Shown here: in pieces, positions 43,262-52,187 of the stretch | How the letters are laid out: each line of letters begins with the position of its first letter | Position numbering within the stretch: position 1 is the stretch's first letter | Program-made: the position numbers and the translations under genes | Assembly (NCBI RefSeq): GCF_031157315.1 | Contig: NZ_JAVIFU010000010.1 | Span: 1 to 64,000, forward strand | Origin: Paenibacillus sp. LHD-38 | GTDB lineage: Bacteria; Bacillota; Bacilli; Paenibacillales; Paenibacillaceae | Direction: 5' to 3' | Length of the DNA stretch: 64,000 nucleotides | The notes under the pieces: generated by a model | Databases searched by the model: none | What the model saw: only the letters and a program-made list of their open reading frames with translations | Told to the model about the DNA's origin: nothing

Positions 43262-43790
43262 TGACGAACCACGTCCAGGAGCCCCGTCTCGAATTACAGA
43301 TGAACAAGTTGCGCAAATCATTACGCTCGCATGCCAACAACCAGAAGGGTTAGGATTGCCGTTTAGCCATTGGACGCCCGGCGCTCTAGCTCATGAAGCA
43401 ATCTCTCGTGGAATTATTGCTTCCATTTCTGTACGGCAGGTAGGGCGATTTTTAAAAAGATACGGATCTTAAGCCTCACCAAAGCCGCTGTTGGCTGAAT
43501 CCCAAAATTGACGATCCTACACAATTTGAGGCTGAAGTTAAAACGATTTGTGTCTTGTACCATGATGCGAAAGAAGCAGCCGAGCGTGGTGTCCATGTTT
43601 TAAGCACCGATGAAAAAACAGGTATCCAAGCCAAGGAACATGCGCATGCTTCATTACTGATGAAACCTGGAAAAGTGATAGGTATCGATCCTGAATATAT
43701 TCGTCATGGAACCTCAGGTCTGATTGTGTCTCGTGATGTTGTGACAGGAAAGGTCGTTGCACCACTCACAATTGCACATTCTGTTTGGAA
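43262..43790 (+). pseudogene. IS630-family transposase remnant, N-terminal half
   Basis: Conceptual reading from 43262 gives DEPRPGAPSRITDEQVAQII, then LPFSHWTPGALAHEAISRG (helix-turn-helix region). At about 43466 the frame shifts into DLKPHQSRCWLNPKIDDP and HVLSTDEKTGIQAKEHAHA, which holds the first catalytic Asp of the DDE triad. The extreme N-terminus is missing and the C-terminal half is not downstream but inverted on the other strand. Confidence 0.8.
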
Positions 43791-43814
43791 TTTATTTATG
43801 AAAAAGAGTCTGCA

Positions 43815-44240
43815 GTATTCGTTGTAATGAACTATAAATTGAACAATGCGAGCCTCTAAGCAGGCAATCGAAGAAAAGCTGGAGCGCTTGTTGAGTAAAC
43901 GACGCGTCAATATTCTAAACCAGCACTCGATTTGGTTTAACCATGAACAATGTTTTGGCGTGTAAATAATACGAATGCGATGCGTCACGTCAGATAAAAA
44001 TGCAGCCCGTGTCTCCATGTTTTGAAGGATACCAGACTTCCCTTTTTCACCGAGAGAAGCCGGGTCGATCCCACACTTTTCGGCTACAAATCGAACCAGA
44101 GACTCGGATTTATGTGTGTTAAGTTGATCCATGACAAACCAATAAGATGCTTGTGGGTCCTCAGCAACAACTTGACTAATATGGGTTACAAAGTCTACCT
44201 CTGTCCGTGTGGAGCTGGCAGGCCTTGTTCTTATTCTCCT
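43815..44240 (-). pseudogene. IS630-family transposase remnant, C-terminal half, inverted
   Basis: The minus strand reads RTEVDFVTHISQVVAEDP, WFVMDQLNTHKSESLVRF (second Asp) and YTPKHCSWLNQIECWFRI (catalytic Glu region), ending near IVQFIVHYNEY. It would continue the N-terminal half at 43262-43790 if turned round, so the 3' half of one transposase gene has been inverted in place, with the left join near 43790-43825. Confidence 0.8.
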
Positions 44241-44304
44241 CAGCATTTACTTTGTAAATCGGCAGCCTTCTCGAAGCAAAGAATAAAAACCTCGACATAT
44301 TTGC

Positions 44305-44503
44305 TATATAAGTTGAACGAAAGATCATATATACAATCGCAGCGGCGAAAGGAGCACATACGGCGGTTCGACAGGCGGAATAGCGCTAGAAATTAGCTCT
44401 ATTATCCGCGAAACCGTTAAATGGAATTGCTGCAGCGAACGCAAACGCCAATTAGCTTGCATTCAGTTAATTTAGAATGAATTTCTTTCGTTCAACCTAT
44501 ATA
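44305..44503. mobile_element. MITE-like element with 20-bp terminal inverted repeats
   Basis: TATATAAGTTGAACGAAAGA at 44305-44324 and its inverted copy TCTTTCGTTCAACCTATATA at 44484-44503 match at 19 of 20 positions. The 160 bases between hold no gene. Size, lack of coding and TIRs fit a miniature inverted-repeat transposable element. It lies just beside the IS630 wreck; IS630/Tc1 elements insert at TA, and the ends here are TA-rich. Confidence 0.75.
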
Positions 44504-44504
44504 G

Positions 44505-44540
44505 AAATCCGTCCTTCGTTACTGAAGGGCGGATTTTTTT
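44505..44540 (+). terminator. Intrinsic terminator next to the MITE
   Basis: AAATCCGTCCTTC / GAAGGGCGGATTT with a short loop and seven T. No gene precedes it on the + strand. Confidence 0.75.
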
Positions 44541-44700
44541 GTGTTGTTGTTTGAATGTCTTGTTGCAACCGTATCGCTCTGTATAGCAGGGCGGGCAAGA
44601 GCATCACTGTATAATGATTGGGATCTTGTGGGAAACTACAGCGAGTCATGACGCATTTTTACCCAATTTAGAGAACTATTTCAGGTCAGAGAGCAAGCGC

Positions 44701-44874
44701 TTAACGCTGCTTTTTGAGCTCACGATATTTTTTTATGATATGTTTTCCGTTCATAGCGTACCAGACGAGAACGGGAGAAAGGACATTTATCCCAAGCACC
44801 AGATATACAACCGACCACATGAACCATTCGGTGTTGATCACATGTTGGTAAATCCATGAATGATAAAAATCCAT
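44701..44874 (-). CDS. 57-residue single-span membrane protein divergent from the ger operon
   Basis: ATG at 44874 with AAGGAGAG nine bases upstream. The protein starts MDFYHSWIYQHVINTEWF, has one hydrophobic segment (about residues 18-41, MWSVVYLVLGINVLSPVLVW) and ends in a basic tail (IIKKYRELKKQR). The good ribosome binding site, the clean topology and the position head-to-head with gerA, 97 bases away, support a real gene. I do not recognise a family; a small spore or germination-associated membrane protein is possible. Confidence 0.65.
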   Translation of the reverse strand: MDFYHSWIYQHVINTEWFMWSVVYLVLGINVLSPVLVWYAMNGKHIIKKYRELKKQR

Positions 44875-44971
44875 ACCTATCTCTCCTTTTCATAGTAGTC
44901 CGATTAGATACTTGTTATTGTGATCCATCGTTCAACGGCTCATACCATCCAAGAAGAGAGGAGAAAAGCGT

Positions 44972-46495
44972 ATGTCACCTATACAGGAAAAGCTGCAGGA
45001 GAATTATAAGCTAAGTGTGAGGGATAATGCTGCCATTATAGATGAGATTCTGGGTCAGAGCGCGGACATTCAGAAGCGTGATTTCATGTTATGCGGAAGA
45101 CCTGATTTCGCTGGTTTGTGCTACTACATAGATGGTATGGCAGACTCTTCGATTGCTAACGCCATTCTGAGAGCCTTAGTCGTGTCACGCAGCGAGTTGG
45201 TCCTGGATCCAGCCCTGCTGTCAACGGCTGAAGGGATTCGGACAACGCTATTGTCCGATGCTTCTGTCAAAGTATGCAACAAGATTGGGGAAGGTATCGC
45301 TGGAATCGTGTCCGGGGATACGCTGGTCATTATCGAGGGCATCGATCAAGCTATTCTCGTTTGCTCCAAAGGGTGGGAGGATCGAAGTATTGAGGAGCCT
45401 TCCTCAGAAAATAATGTCCGTGGGCCGAGAGACGGCTTTACGGAAAGCATTCGCACCAACACTGTGCGTATTCGCAGACGTATCAAGGATCCGCAGCTGC
45501 GCCTCGACGCGATGGTGATCGGAACCAGATCCCAGACGAACATTAATATTGCCTATATTCAGGATTTGGTTAAAGAAGGGCTTGTCGAAGAGGTCAAGCG
45601 ACGGCTTGCTCGCATTAAGATCGATGCCATCTTGGAGAGCGGCTACATCGAGGAATTGATTGAAGATGCGCCGTATTCCCCTTTCAATACAGTACAGAAC
45701 ACGGAACGGCCGGATAAAGTCGCATCCGCGCTGCTCGAAGGCAGAGTCGCGATCTTTATCGACAACACACCGTTTGTCCTTATCGTTCCGACTTTTTTCT
45801 GGCAATTTCTCCAAGCACCTGACGATTATTACAATCGATATTGGGTCGGCACTTTCTTTCGCATTGTTCGTTATATCGCTTTCATGATTAGTCTTATACT
45901 GCCGTCCGTATATGTGATGTTGGTTTCGTTCCATCATGAAATGATACCTACTGCCTTGGCGCTCACGATTGCATCTGGACGGGAGGTCGTGCCGTTTCCT
46001 GTGCTGCTGGAGGCGGTGCTGATGGAGCTGGCCTTCGAGCTTATGCGCGAAGCGGGGCTGCGAATGCCGAAGCCGATCGGCCAAGCGGTTAGTATCGTCG
46101 GCTCGCTCATCATCGGACAAGCATCCGTACAGGCTGGCCTAGTGTCGCCGTTCATGGTCATAATCGTGGCCATTACGGGGATTTCGTCATTCGCGATTCC
46201 TAGTTACTCATCGTCGCTAGCCATACGTATTTTTCGGTTTCCGTTATTAATTGCCTCTGGGACAATGGGCTTGCTTGGATTCACCACGATGTTTTTCGTG
46301 CTTCTGCTGCACGCCCTCTCGCTCAGATCTTTCGGCGAATCGTATCTGTCTCCGGCAAGTCCGTTCCGACCGTCCGATCAGCGCGACATGCTGCTGCGGA
46401 CGCCGCTGTGGATGATGGATCAACGGCCAGGATTCGCGCAGGATAGCAAACGAGCGGGAAATGAACAAAAACCTGAACCGCCAAGGGAGGGATGA
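44972..46495 (+). CDS. Spore germination receptor subunit A (GerA/GerKA family)
   Basis: 507 residues. The large soluble N-terminal half has LCYYIDGMADSSIANAILRA, GDTLVIIEGIDQAILV and RIRRRIKDPQLRLDAMVIG; the C-terminal part has about five to six hydrophobic segments (from IVRYIAFMISLILPSVYVML) with REVVPFPVLLEAVLMELAFE, all typical of GerAA-type nutrient receptor subunits in the spore inner membrane. ATG 44972 follows GAGAGGAGAAAAGCGT. First gene of an A-C-B operon; gene C begins three bases after its stop. Confidence 0.9.
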   Translation: MSPIQEKLQENYKLSVRDNAAIIDEILGQSADIQKRDFMLCGRPDFAGLCYYIDGMADSSIANAILRALVVSRSELVLDPALLSTAEGIRTTLLSDASVKVCNKIGEGIAGIVSGDTLVIIEGIDQAILVCSKGWEDRSIEEPSSENNVRGPRDGFTESIRTNTVRIRRRIKDPQLRLDAMVIGTRSQTNINIAYIQDLVKEGLVEEVKRRLARIKIDAILESGYIEELIEDAPYSPFNTVQNTERPDKVASALLEGRVAIFIDNTPFVLIVPTFFWQFLQAPDDYYNRYWVGTFFRIVRYIAFMISLILPSVYVMLVSFHHEMIPTALALTIASGREVVPFPVLLEAVLMELAFELMREAGLRMPKPIGQAVSIVGSLIIGQASVQAGLVSPFMVIIVAITGISSFAIPSYSSSLAIRIFRFPLLIASGTMGLLGFTTMFFVLLLHALSLRSFGESYLSPASPFRPSDQRDMLLRTPLWMMDQRPGFAQDSKRAGNEQKPEPPREG

Positions 46496-46497
46496 CG

Positions 46498-47688
46498 ATG
46501 AAACGAAATTTTGTTCTGTTTCTTGTCTTGATCGGTCTGATGCCGCTTACCACCTCTTGTCTTGGCGTACGGCAAATTAACGAAATGGCAATCGTGACGG
46601 CAGTTGGATTAGGAATCGGTGAAAAGCCCGGAACGGTCAGACTGTCCGTACAAATTATTCGTCCGGCTGATGCACGGGGACAGACCGGCGCTCCATCGGG
46701 CGGCACCGGCGAGCCAATCTATTCGGTCAGCGCCGATGGGAAGACCATCTTCGAAGCGATCCGCAATCTTGGACAATTCTCGTCGCGGCGCGTATATTGG
46801 GCTCATAATTTCCTCATCGTCATGCAAGAGCAGTATGCTAGAAACGGCATCACAGATATGGTCGATTTTTTCACACGCAACCATGAGTTGCGCATGAATA
46901 CCTGGGTGGCGGTTACGCCGGACCAACCAGAGGAACTCATCTCTACTATAACGGGGATCGAGGTTGTACCCGGTGAAGCGGTGGATCGGCTGTTCCGAGA
47001 AAACGATGTCGTAGGTCAGGCCCCGGGCACCAACATGATGAGGCTAGAGGAAGCGTTCTTAAGCCGTTCCACGGAGCCGGTGCTCGCCAGACTTCAATTG
47101 ACTCCGAGAGGCATATCAAACAAAAAGCCGGAAGAACACGGTTCGATCAAGCAAGTCAAGCTGGCGGGAGCGGCTGCGTTCATGGAGGATAAAATGGTCG
47201 GATGGCTCTCTGTCAAGGAGACACGGGGATTGATGTTTTTTATAGAAGATTTGCAGAGCGGCATCGAGGTTGTCTCCTGCCCGAATAACAGTGAGAAAAC
47301 AGCTTCGCTCGAGTTCAAAAACGCGAGCCTTAAGGTCACGCCTTCGTACCGGAATAAGGAGCCGCAATTCCAAATTCAACTGACGACGAGCGCTGACGTT
47401 GTTGAGAGCGGCTGCGGTGTTTCTTTAAAGAAGATCCGTCAGGAACTAGAGGGAAAGCTCGGCAATCGGCTGCAATCGGAGATAGAAAGTGTGCTGGGCA
47501 AAGCGCAGAAGCAGTACGGTTCTGATATCTTAAAGTTCGGGGATGTGTTCCGCAATAAGTATCCGGCGGAATGGCGGACATTAAGTCAGCGGTGGAATTC
47601 TGTGTTCTCTGAGGCGGTGACGACCGTTCAAGTCAAGGCAACCATTAAGAATACGGTCGTCAAAGCGCCAGACGGAGGTGTCAAATGA
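46498..47688 (+). CDS. Spore germination lipoprotein subunit C (Ger(x)C family)
   Basis: 396 residues. Signal segment ending in LTTSC (lipid Cys about residue 18), then LGVRQINEMAIVTAVGLGIG, the typical GerC start. Other GerC segments are SADGKTIFEAIRNLGQFSSR and FFTRNHELRMNTWVAV. The C-terminal domain includes FRNKYPAEWRTLSQRWNSVF. ATG 46498 after GGGAGGGATGACG is preferred over 46492. It acts with A and B as a nutrient receptor. Confidence 0.9.
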   Translation: MKRNFVLFLVLIGLMPLTTSCLGVRQINEMAIVTAVGLGIGEKPGTVRLSVQIIRPADARGQTGAPSGGTGEPIYSVSADGKTIFEAIRNLGQFSSRRVYWAHNFLIVMQEQYARNGITDMVDFFTRNHELRMNTWVAVTPDQPEELISTITGIEVVPGEAVDRLFRENDVVGQAPGTNMMRLEEAFLSRSTEPVLARLQLTPRGISNKKPEEHGSIKQVKLAGAAAFMEDKMVGWLSVKETRGLMFFIEDLQSGIEVVSCPNNSEKTASLEFKNASLKVTPSYRNKEPQFQIQLTTSADVVESGCGVSLKKIRQELEGKLGNRLQSEIESVLGKAQKQYGSDILKFGDVFRNKYPAEWRTLSQRWNSVFSEAVTTVQVKATIKNTVVKAPDGGVK

Positions 47689-48794
47689 ACAAAATTCGGA
47701 TCTCGAACGGCATGTTCATTGCGATGATCGTCAATCTCATCTTCGTCAAGGCGATCGGAGTGACGCAAGGCGTGCTGGCGCGCATCATCGGTCAAGATAT
47801 GTGGATTGCTACGCTGCTCGGCACGCTTCAAGGCATTGTTATCATGTATGTTACTTATCTCGTCATTCGGAGAATGCCCGATCGGGATTTCATGGCGGCG
47901 GGCGAGGCCTTGCTCGGCAAATGGTTCGGGAAAATCATAGCCATGCTCATATTTGTGTTCTTCCTGGCAGCATTCGGTCCGGTCATGATTACGTTCGTCT
48001 ATCATCTGCATGATTATTTCCTGCCGGAAGCGCCGATTTTTCTGTTCATTGTTGGGTCACTGCTCGTTGGCGCTATCGGCTGCTATTACGGTCTGGAGGT
48101 TATGGCGCGAATTGCGCTGGTGGGACTTCTGTTTCTTTTCCTGCTCAATACGCTGATCATCATCGGTTCTACGAATGAATTCGATATTCGGAATTTGCTT
48201 CCGGTGATGGAGCACGGATTTCCCCGGACGCTGGCCGCCAGCATTCACTATGATGCGGATTGGGCGCTAGCGACAATGCTGGCGGCACTCGTTATGCCGT
48301 TTGTTAAGGAGGTGAAGCGGCGCGGCGGACAAATTGGCATGATCGGTATTCTGGCTAGCGGCTTAATGATCGGCATTTGGGCGATTCTTGAGGGCGCTGT
48401 ATTGTCTGCGGAAGTAACTGGCCAATATACGCTGTCCTGTATGAAGCTTGCCCGCAACGCCCATGTCGGCAATTTCCTGCAAAGGTACGAGATGATCATG
48501 ATCGCTCTCTATTCCTTATCCGTTTTGTTCGAGGTGATGTTCTGCGTATACGGAACATCCGTTAGCATCTCGAAAATTTTTCGCCTAAAAAGCAATAAAG
48601 CGATGATTCTTCCAGTCTGCATCGTCCTGGGCCTATTCGGCTACTGGGTGGTCGAGGATCATTTTCGCGCACTGGACTACCTTGAGAACTATTGGCCGTA
48701 TATCGCGCTTCCAATTGCTGTTGGATTGCCGCTCATCTTGCTCGGGCTGCAGATGATGCTCGGCAAGAAGCTTAAGAAAACGGGGCAGGGATAA
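47685..48794 (+). CDS. Spore germination permease-like subunit B (GerB family)
   Basis: 369-residue integral membrane protein with about ten hydrophobic segments of the endospore-germination permease (APC-like) family: ISNGMFIAMIVNLIFVKAIG, LGTLQGIVIMYVTYLVIRRM, YYGLEVMARIALVGLLFLFL. In GerABC receptors this subunit binds the nutrient germinant. ATG overlaps the C-gene stop (ATGA). Last gene of the operon. Subunit order A-C-B is common in Paenibacillus-type clusters. Confidence 0.9.
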   Translation: MNKIRISNGMFIAMIVNLIFVKAIGVTQGVLARIIGQDMWIATLLGTLQGIVIMYVTYLVIRRMPDRDFMAAGEALLGKWFGKIIAMLIFVFFLAAFGPVMITFVYHLHDYFLPEAPIFLFIVGSLLVGAIGCYYGLEVMARIALVGLLFLFLLNTLIIIGSTNEFDIRNLLPVMEHGFPRTLAASIHYDADWALATMLAALVMPFVKEVKRRGGQIGMIGILASGLMIGIWAILEGAVLSAEVTGQYTLSCMKLARNAHVGNFLQRYEMIMIALYSLSVLFEVMFCVYGTSVSISKIFRLKSNKAMILPVCIVLGLFGYWVVEDHFRALDYLENYWPYIALPIAVGLPLILLGLQMMLGKKLKKTGQG

Positions 48795-48839
48795 GACCTC
48801 GATAGCTGAGCTAAGCTGCAGCTATCGAGGTCTCAATTG

Positions 48840-49115
48840 CAGCAAATAGCGGAACTAGGGTCCGGAACATCTGCGTAGTGCGCGGTTATTTGCAATTAGC
48901 GGAACCTATGTCCACAGGATCGATGCAGTTCCCAAATAACGTATGTTTTCGCGACTTGCTATACCTGGACTAATCTGTGCTGTGCTAACGGACCGTAGTT
49001 CCGCTATTTTTGAAAATGAGGGTTACTGGGGAGCCTTATGGACATACGTTCCACTATTCGGGTTAGAGTAGCTCAAATAAGTCAAGTTCGAGCAAATAGC
49101 GGAACCTATGTCCGC
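48840..49115. repeat. Short interspersed repeats, AAATAGCGGAACCTATGTCC family
   Basis: Copies at about 48844, 48893 and 49093 run forward (GCAAATAGCGGAAC...TGTCC) and copies at about 48989 (GGACCGTAGTTCCGCTATTT) and 49040 (GGACATACGTTCCACTATTC) run in reverse. A 66-codon frame across them at 49038 is not convincing as a gene. Nothing else in 48795-49264 is recognised. Confidence 0.65.
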
Positions 49116-49264
49116 CGCCTTCGGCGCATCAAGCAAACTACGGTGGTTACAACCGAAGCTAAAATGTCCGCGAGCGTAATTGGCCGCTGGCTACGTGCAG
49201 TATTTGCAGATCAACTAATTTCTTCAAAATTCGCCTAGAGTGCCGATCACTAACTCTCAAGTGG

Positions 49265-49795
49265 TTAGCGAGTTCCATAGGGGTAAAATGGACGCAGAAT
49301 TCTGCGTGCTATCCGAACCGTTTCAGCTTTCATGCATGATAACTGGGAGTGAGCATCAGTAGCAATAAACTTTCCAATAAATGCGAGTACAAGCTGCTGA
49401 CATTGTTGGGGTTCATCTGTAATGGACGGATAGGCTATGGGAAGAAGCATCCAACCATCAAGCGATAACAAGCAATGTCGTCTGCATAGATCCTTAAAGC
49501 GCCTAACATCAAGGTCTCTGGCGTGGGAAGCAAATCCTTGAATTTCTATTCCACCTTTCGCGGCCAATGGCATATACGCAAGGTCCAGGTAACGGTAACC
49601 GTTATTAAAGTCGCGTACTTCCCATTCAGGAAACAAGTGATCAAAATTGCCGACAGCGGGAAACCAGATAGACAGAAGGAATTCAATCATTCCATGACCT
49701 AACCCCATGATAAGCAATTCCTTTCTTCTGTGATTGCTCTCCATTTCGATATTTTTATGTAACCATTCCGCATATTTATGCTCAAAACGAGACAT
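49265..49795 (-). CDS. Uncharacterised protein with restriction-nuclease-like pattern
   Basis: 176 residues. N-terminal helices (RRKELLIMGLGHGMIEFLLS), then WEVRDFNNGYRYLDLAYMPL and KGGIEIQGFASHARD. D in YLDLAY followed by E-x-Q in IEIQG, with an upstream Glu, is the spacing of a PD-(D/E)xK-type nuclease core, so a DUF559/Vsr-like endonuclease fold is possible. No helix-turn-helix or partner methylase nearby. ATG 49795 has AAAAGAGGAGCGTG upstream. Confidence 0.5.
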   Translation of the reverse strand: MSRFEHKYAEWLHKNIEMESNHRRKELLIMGLGHGMIEFLLSIWFPAVGNFDHLFPEWEVRDFNNGYRYLDLAYMPLAAKGGIEIQGFASHARDLDVRRFKDLCRRHCLLSLDGWMLLPIAYPSITDEPQQCQQLVLAFIGKFIATDAHSQLSCMKAETVRIARRILRPFYPYGTR

Positions 49796-49917
49796 ATTGA
49801 TTCACACGCTCCTCTTTTTTGAAAAAAAACATTTCCCCATTTCACATCCGGCCGAAACAGCCGAGCTGATACGGCAAGCAGAGCTATCCTTTTCAATAAA
49901 ATAGCTGCAGCATAGAA

Positions 49918-49967
49918 AAAGGCGGCTCCAACAGGTCATCATCGACCTTAAGGAACCGTCCTTTTCA
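49918..49967 (-). terminator. Terminator of the asparaginase operon
   Basis: On the minus strand AAAAGGACGGTTCC / GGAGCCGCCTTTTT, with inner AGGTC/GACCT pairing in the loop. Confidence 0.75.
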
Positions 49968-49986
49968 AGCTTTATTTCGTTCTTAT

Positions 49987-52167
49987 TTACTTTTTGAGCA
50001 TGTTCATAATTACCGTAATGGCATCCGCTCTCGACGCCGTAGCTTTTGGCGTAAATACATTGCCTGTGCGCCCTTGAATAATACCTTTATCACTAACTGC
50101 TTTAACAGCTCCCATCGCCCATGCCGGAATATCTTCATTATCGGCAAAGCTTGTTGCTGCGTTCGGATCCAAGGTTAACCCCGCTCCTTTTGCAATCATT
50201 GACACCATTTCCATCCTCAAGATATTAGCGCCGGGACGGAAGGTTCCGTCTGGATATCCGCTAATAATTTCCGCTTTGACCGCATGCGCGACGGCTTCCT
50301 TCGCCCAAGCAGCAATTTTAGCTTGATCGGTAAAGGTAAGCGCCGCACCCTCGCCCTCTGCTTTTAATGCACCCATCAGCATTACGGAAAATTCCGCACG
50401 CGTAACGGTGTTGTTTGGCTTAAAGGTTCCGTCCGTGTAGCCTTTTACAATTCCGGAAGCAATTGCCTCTTTAATAGCAGCCTCCGCCCAGTGACCGGAA
50501 ATATCCGTAAAGGCTGTACCCGCTTTATCCACTGCAAACACTGCAAACTTTGTAAAATGATCTGTTTTCACAGCAATGGTGCTGCCGCTCACAGTTCCGC
50601 CCATTTCGATCCACTGTTTCTTCGCATCATCATAATAGAATATAGAGGCCACTTTGCCTTCCTTAATGAGTGCCGGATCAAATTTAAAGGTTAGCGTGAC
50701 AGGAACCAAGAAGTTTGACGATATCGTTTTGATTATTTCAAAAATCGGCGATACCAGCTGGCTTGTTGACTCTACAATACCGCCTGTACCTGTCAGCTTC
50801 GTAATGGACAGCTGCATTTGTTCTTTTGTCGCTCCTGCCGGAACAGATACCGTGACGATGTCATCCAAGCCCAAGGTGCCCGCACTGCCGGCTCCAATAG
50901 TAACATGGCCCGAATTCGTACCCGTATCGCCAGATCCGCCATCGTCTCCAGGAACGGTAGGGGTTTCAGCCACATCTAACGTAATATCCTGCGTGCCCAC
51001 TGTCTCAAACCAGTTCTTTACCGTATTGAAATCATTTGAGAATGCGAGCGACAGCATCAGCATAATTCTGGCATGCTGCGGGTTCAGGTTGTCCCCGGCA
51101 ATAATGCCGCTGCCGCCGCCGGTAATGGTACCGGAGCCCGTTCTTGTCGTCGATACGAATGTAACGCCATGATCTTTAATGGCTGCGGAGCGTGCTGCAC
51201 TCATTTTGGAAGAAATCCCAGCCGCCCCCGTACCCGCTGTCACGATTCCTTTTGCTCCGTCCTCAACCGATGCCCGAATTGCGCCGCCGCCAGCCTCTTG
51301 ATAGCTGTACACAATCTCAACCTTCGGCAGGCTTTCCTTCGAAATCGTCCTTAAGTTAAACGGCGTAGCCCAGTCGGCATCCCCCGCCTTTAACGCACGG
51401 GCATTCAAACGATAAATGCGTACCGCCGGATCATCGACGTAGCCCAAAGCGCCAAACATAGGCGTCTCAAACGTATCCATGCGATGCGAATTACTTTTTG
51501 TTACCTCGCGAGCCGCATGAATGACGTCATTTAGCATAACGACCGTACCATACCATTTCGTTTTGCCGCTCCCAGCTACCTTAATAGCCTGATAAAGGTT
51601 AGCCGGACCATCTGTACCGATTGCATCCCAAGGTCTCATTGCACCCGTGACGACGACAGGCTTCTCGCTTTGAACCGTCAAATCGAGGAAGTACGCAATC
51701 TCCTCCATCGTGTCGGTACCCGTCGTCACAACTGCGCTGTCATAAATTTCAAGAGCTGCGTCTACGGCAAGCGATAAATCATAAAGCTCTTTCATGCTGT
51801 AGCCGCCTGATCCCTTGTTCCCGAATTGAAAGGTGGAGACATCGGCTATTTTATCTTTTTTCGGAAGCTGGGCAACCATATCCGCTATCTTATAAGTGCC
51901 CGCTGCATAGCTTTGAAAGTTGGTAGGATCATTATTTCTCACTTGCCCGGCTAATGTACCGCCCGTTGCTACTACAATAACATTGGGCAGTGCCGATGCT
52001 TTATGCTCCTGAGACAATGCCGGAATGTCAAAGGTCGGCAGCACCGGCGCCGCTGCCTCTGCACGAACCGATCGGGTATATCCGACCAGAAGCGTACTGA
52101 GGAGCGCCGTAATGAGGAGAGGAACGAAAATCTTCTTCGATAATTTCGATTGGCTTATCATGGTCAT
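49987..52167 (-). CDS. Secreted type II L-asparaginase with C-terminal SLH anchor
   Basis: 726 residues. Signal segment about 1-36; asparaginase domain about 55-395 with the nucleophilic Thr in VATGGTLAG and the second Thr-Asp in VVTTGTDTMEEIAYF; a beta linker domain (about 420-555); three SLH domains (TDISGHWAEAAIKEAIASG, AAWAKEAVAHAVKAEIISGY, PAWAMGAVKAVSDKGIIQGR). It should hydrolyse asparagine at the cell surface. ATG 52167 follows GGGGAGGAGTACGGTA. It lies 20 bases after an asparaginase paralogue with about 80 percent similarity by eye, so a tandem duplication. Confidence 0.9.
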   Translation of the reverse strand: MTMISQSKLSKKIFVPLLITALLSTLLVGYTRSVRAEAAAPVLPTFDIPALSQEHKASALPNVIVVATGGTLAGQVRNNDPTNFQSYAAGTYKIADMVAQLPKKDKIADVSTFQFGNKGSGGYSMKELYDLSLAVDAALEIYDSAVVTTGTDTMEEIAYFLDLTVQSEKPVVVTGAMRPWDAIGTDGPANLYQAIKVAGSGKTKWYGTVVMLNDVIHAAREVTKSNSHRMDTFETPMFGALGYVDDPAVRIYRLNARALKAGDADWATPFNLRTISKESLPKVEIVYSYQEAGGGAIRASVEDGAKGIVTAGTGAAGISSKMSAARSAAIKDHGVTFVSTTRTGSGTITGGGSGIIAGDNLNPQHARIMLMLSLAFSNDFNTVKNWFETVGTQDITLDVAETPTVPGDDGGSGDTGTNSGHVTIGAGSAGTLGLDDIVTVSVPAGATKEQMQLSITKLTGTGGIVESTSQLVSPIFEIIKTISSNFLVPVTLTFKFDPALIKEGKVASIFYYDDAKKQWIEMGGTVSGSTIAVKTDHFTKFAVFAVDKAGTAFTDISGHWAEAAIKEAIASGIVKGYTDGTFKPNNTVTRAEFSVMLMGALKAEGEGAALTFTDQAKIAAWAKEAVAHAVKAEIISGYPDGTFRPGANILRMEMVSMIAKGAGLTLDPNAATSFADNEDIPAWAMGAVKAVSDKGIIQGRTGNVFTPKATASRADAITVIMNMLKK

Positions 52168-52187
52168 TACCGTACTCCTCCCCAAAA

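Noticed and set aside
44614..44859. 81-codon + strand frame
   Set aside because: Mostly antisense to the 57-residue membrane protein gene, which has the better start site and protein pattern.
49038..49238. 66-codon frame
   Set aside because: Lies in the interspersed repeats, with repeat-derived sequence.
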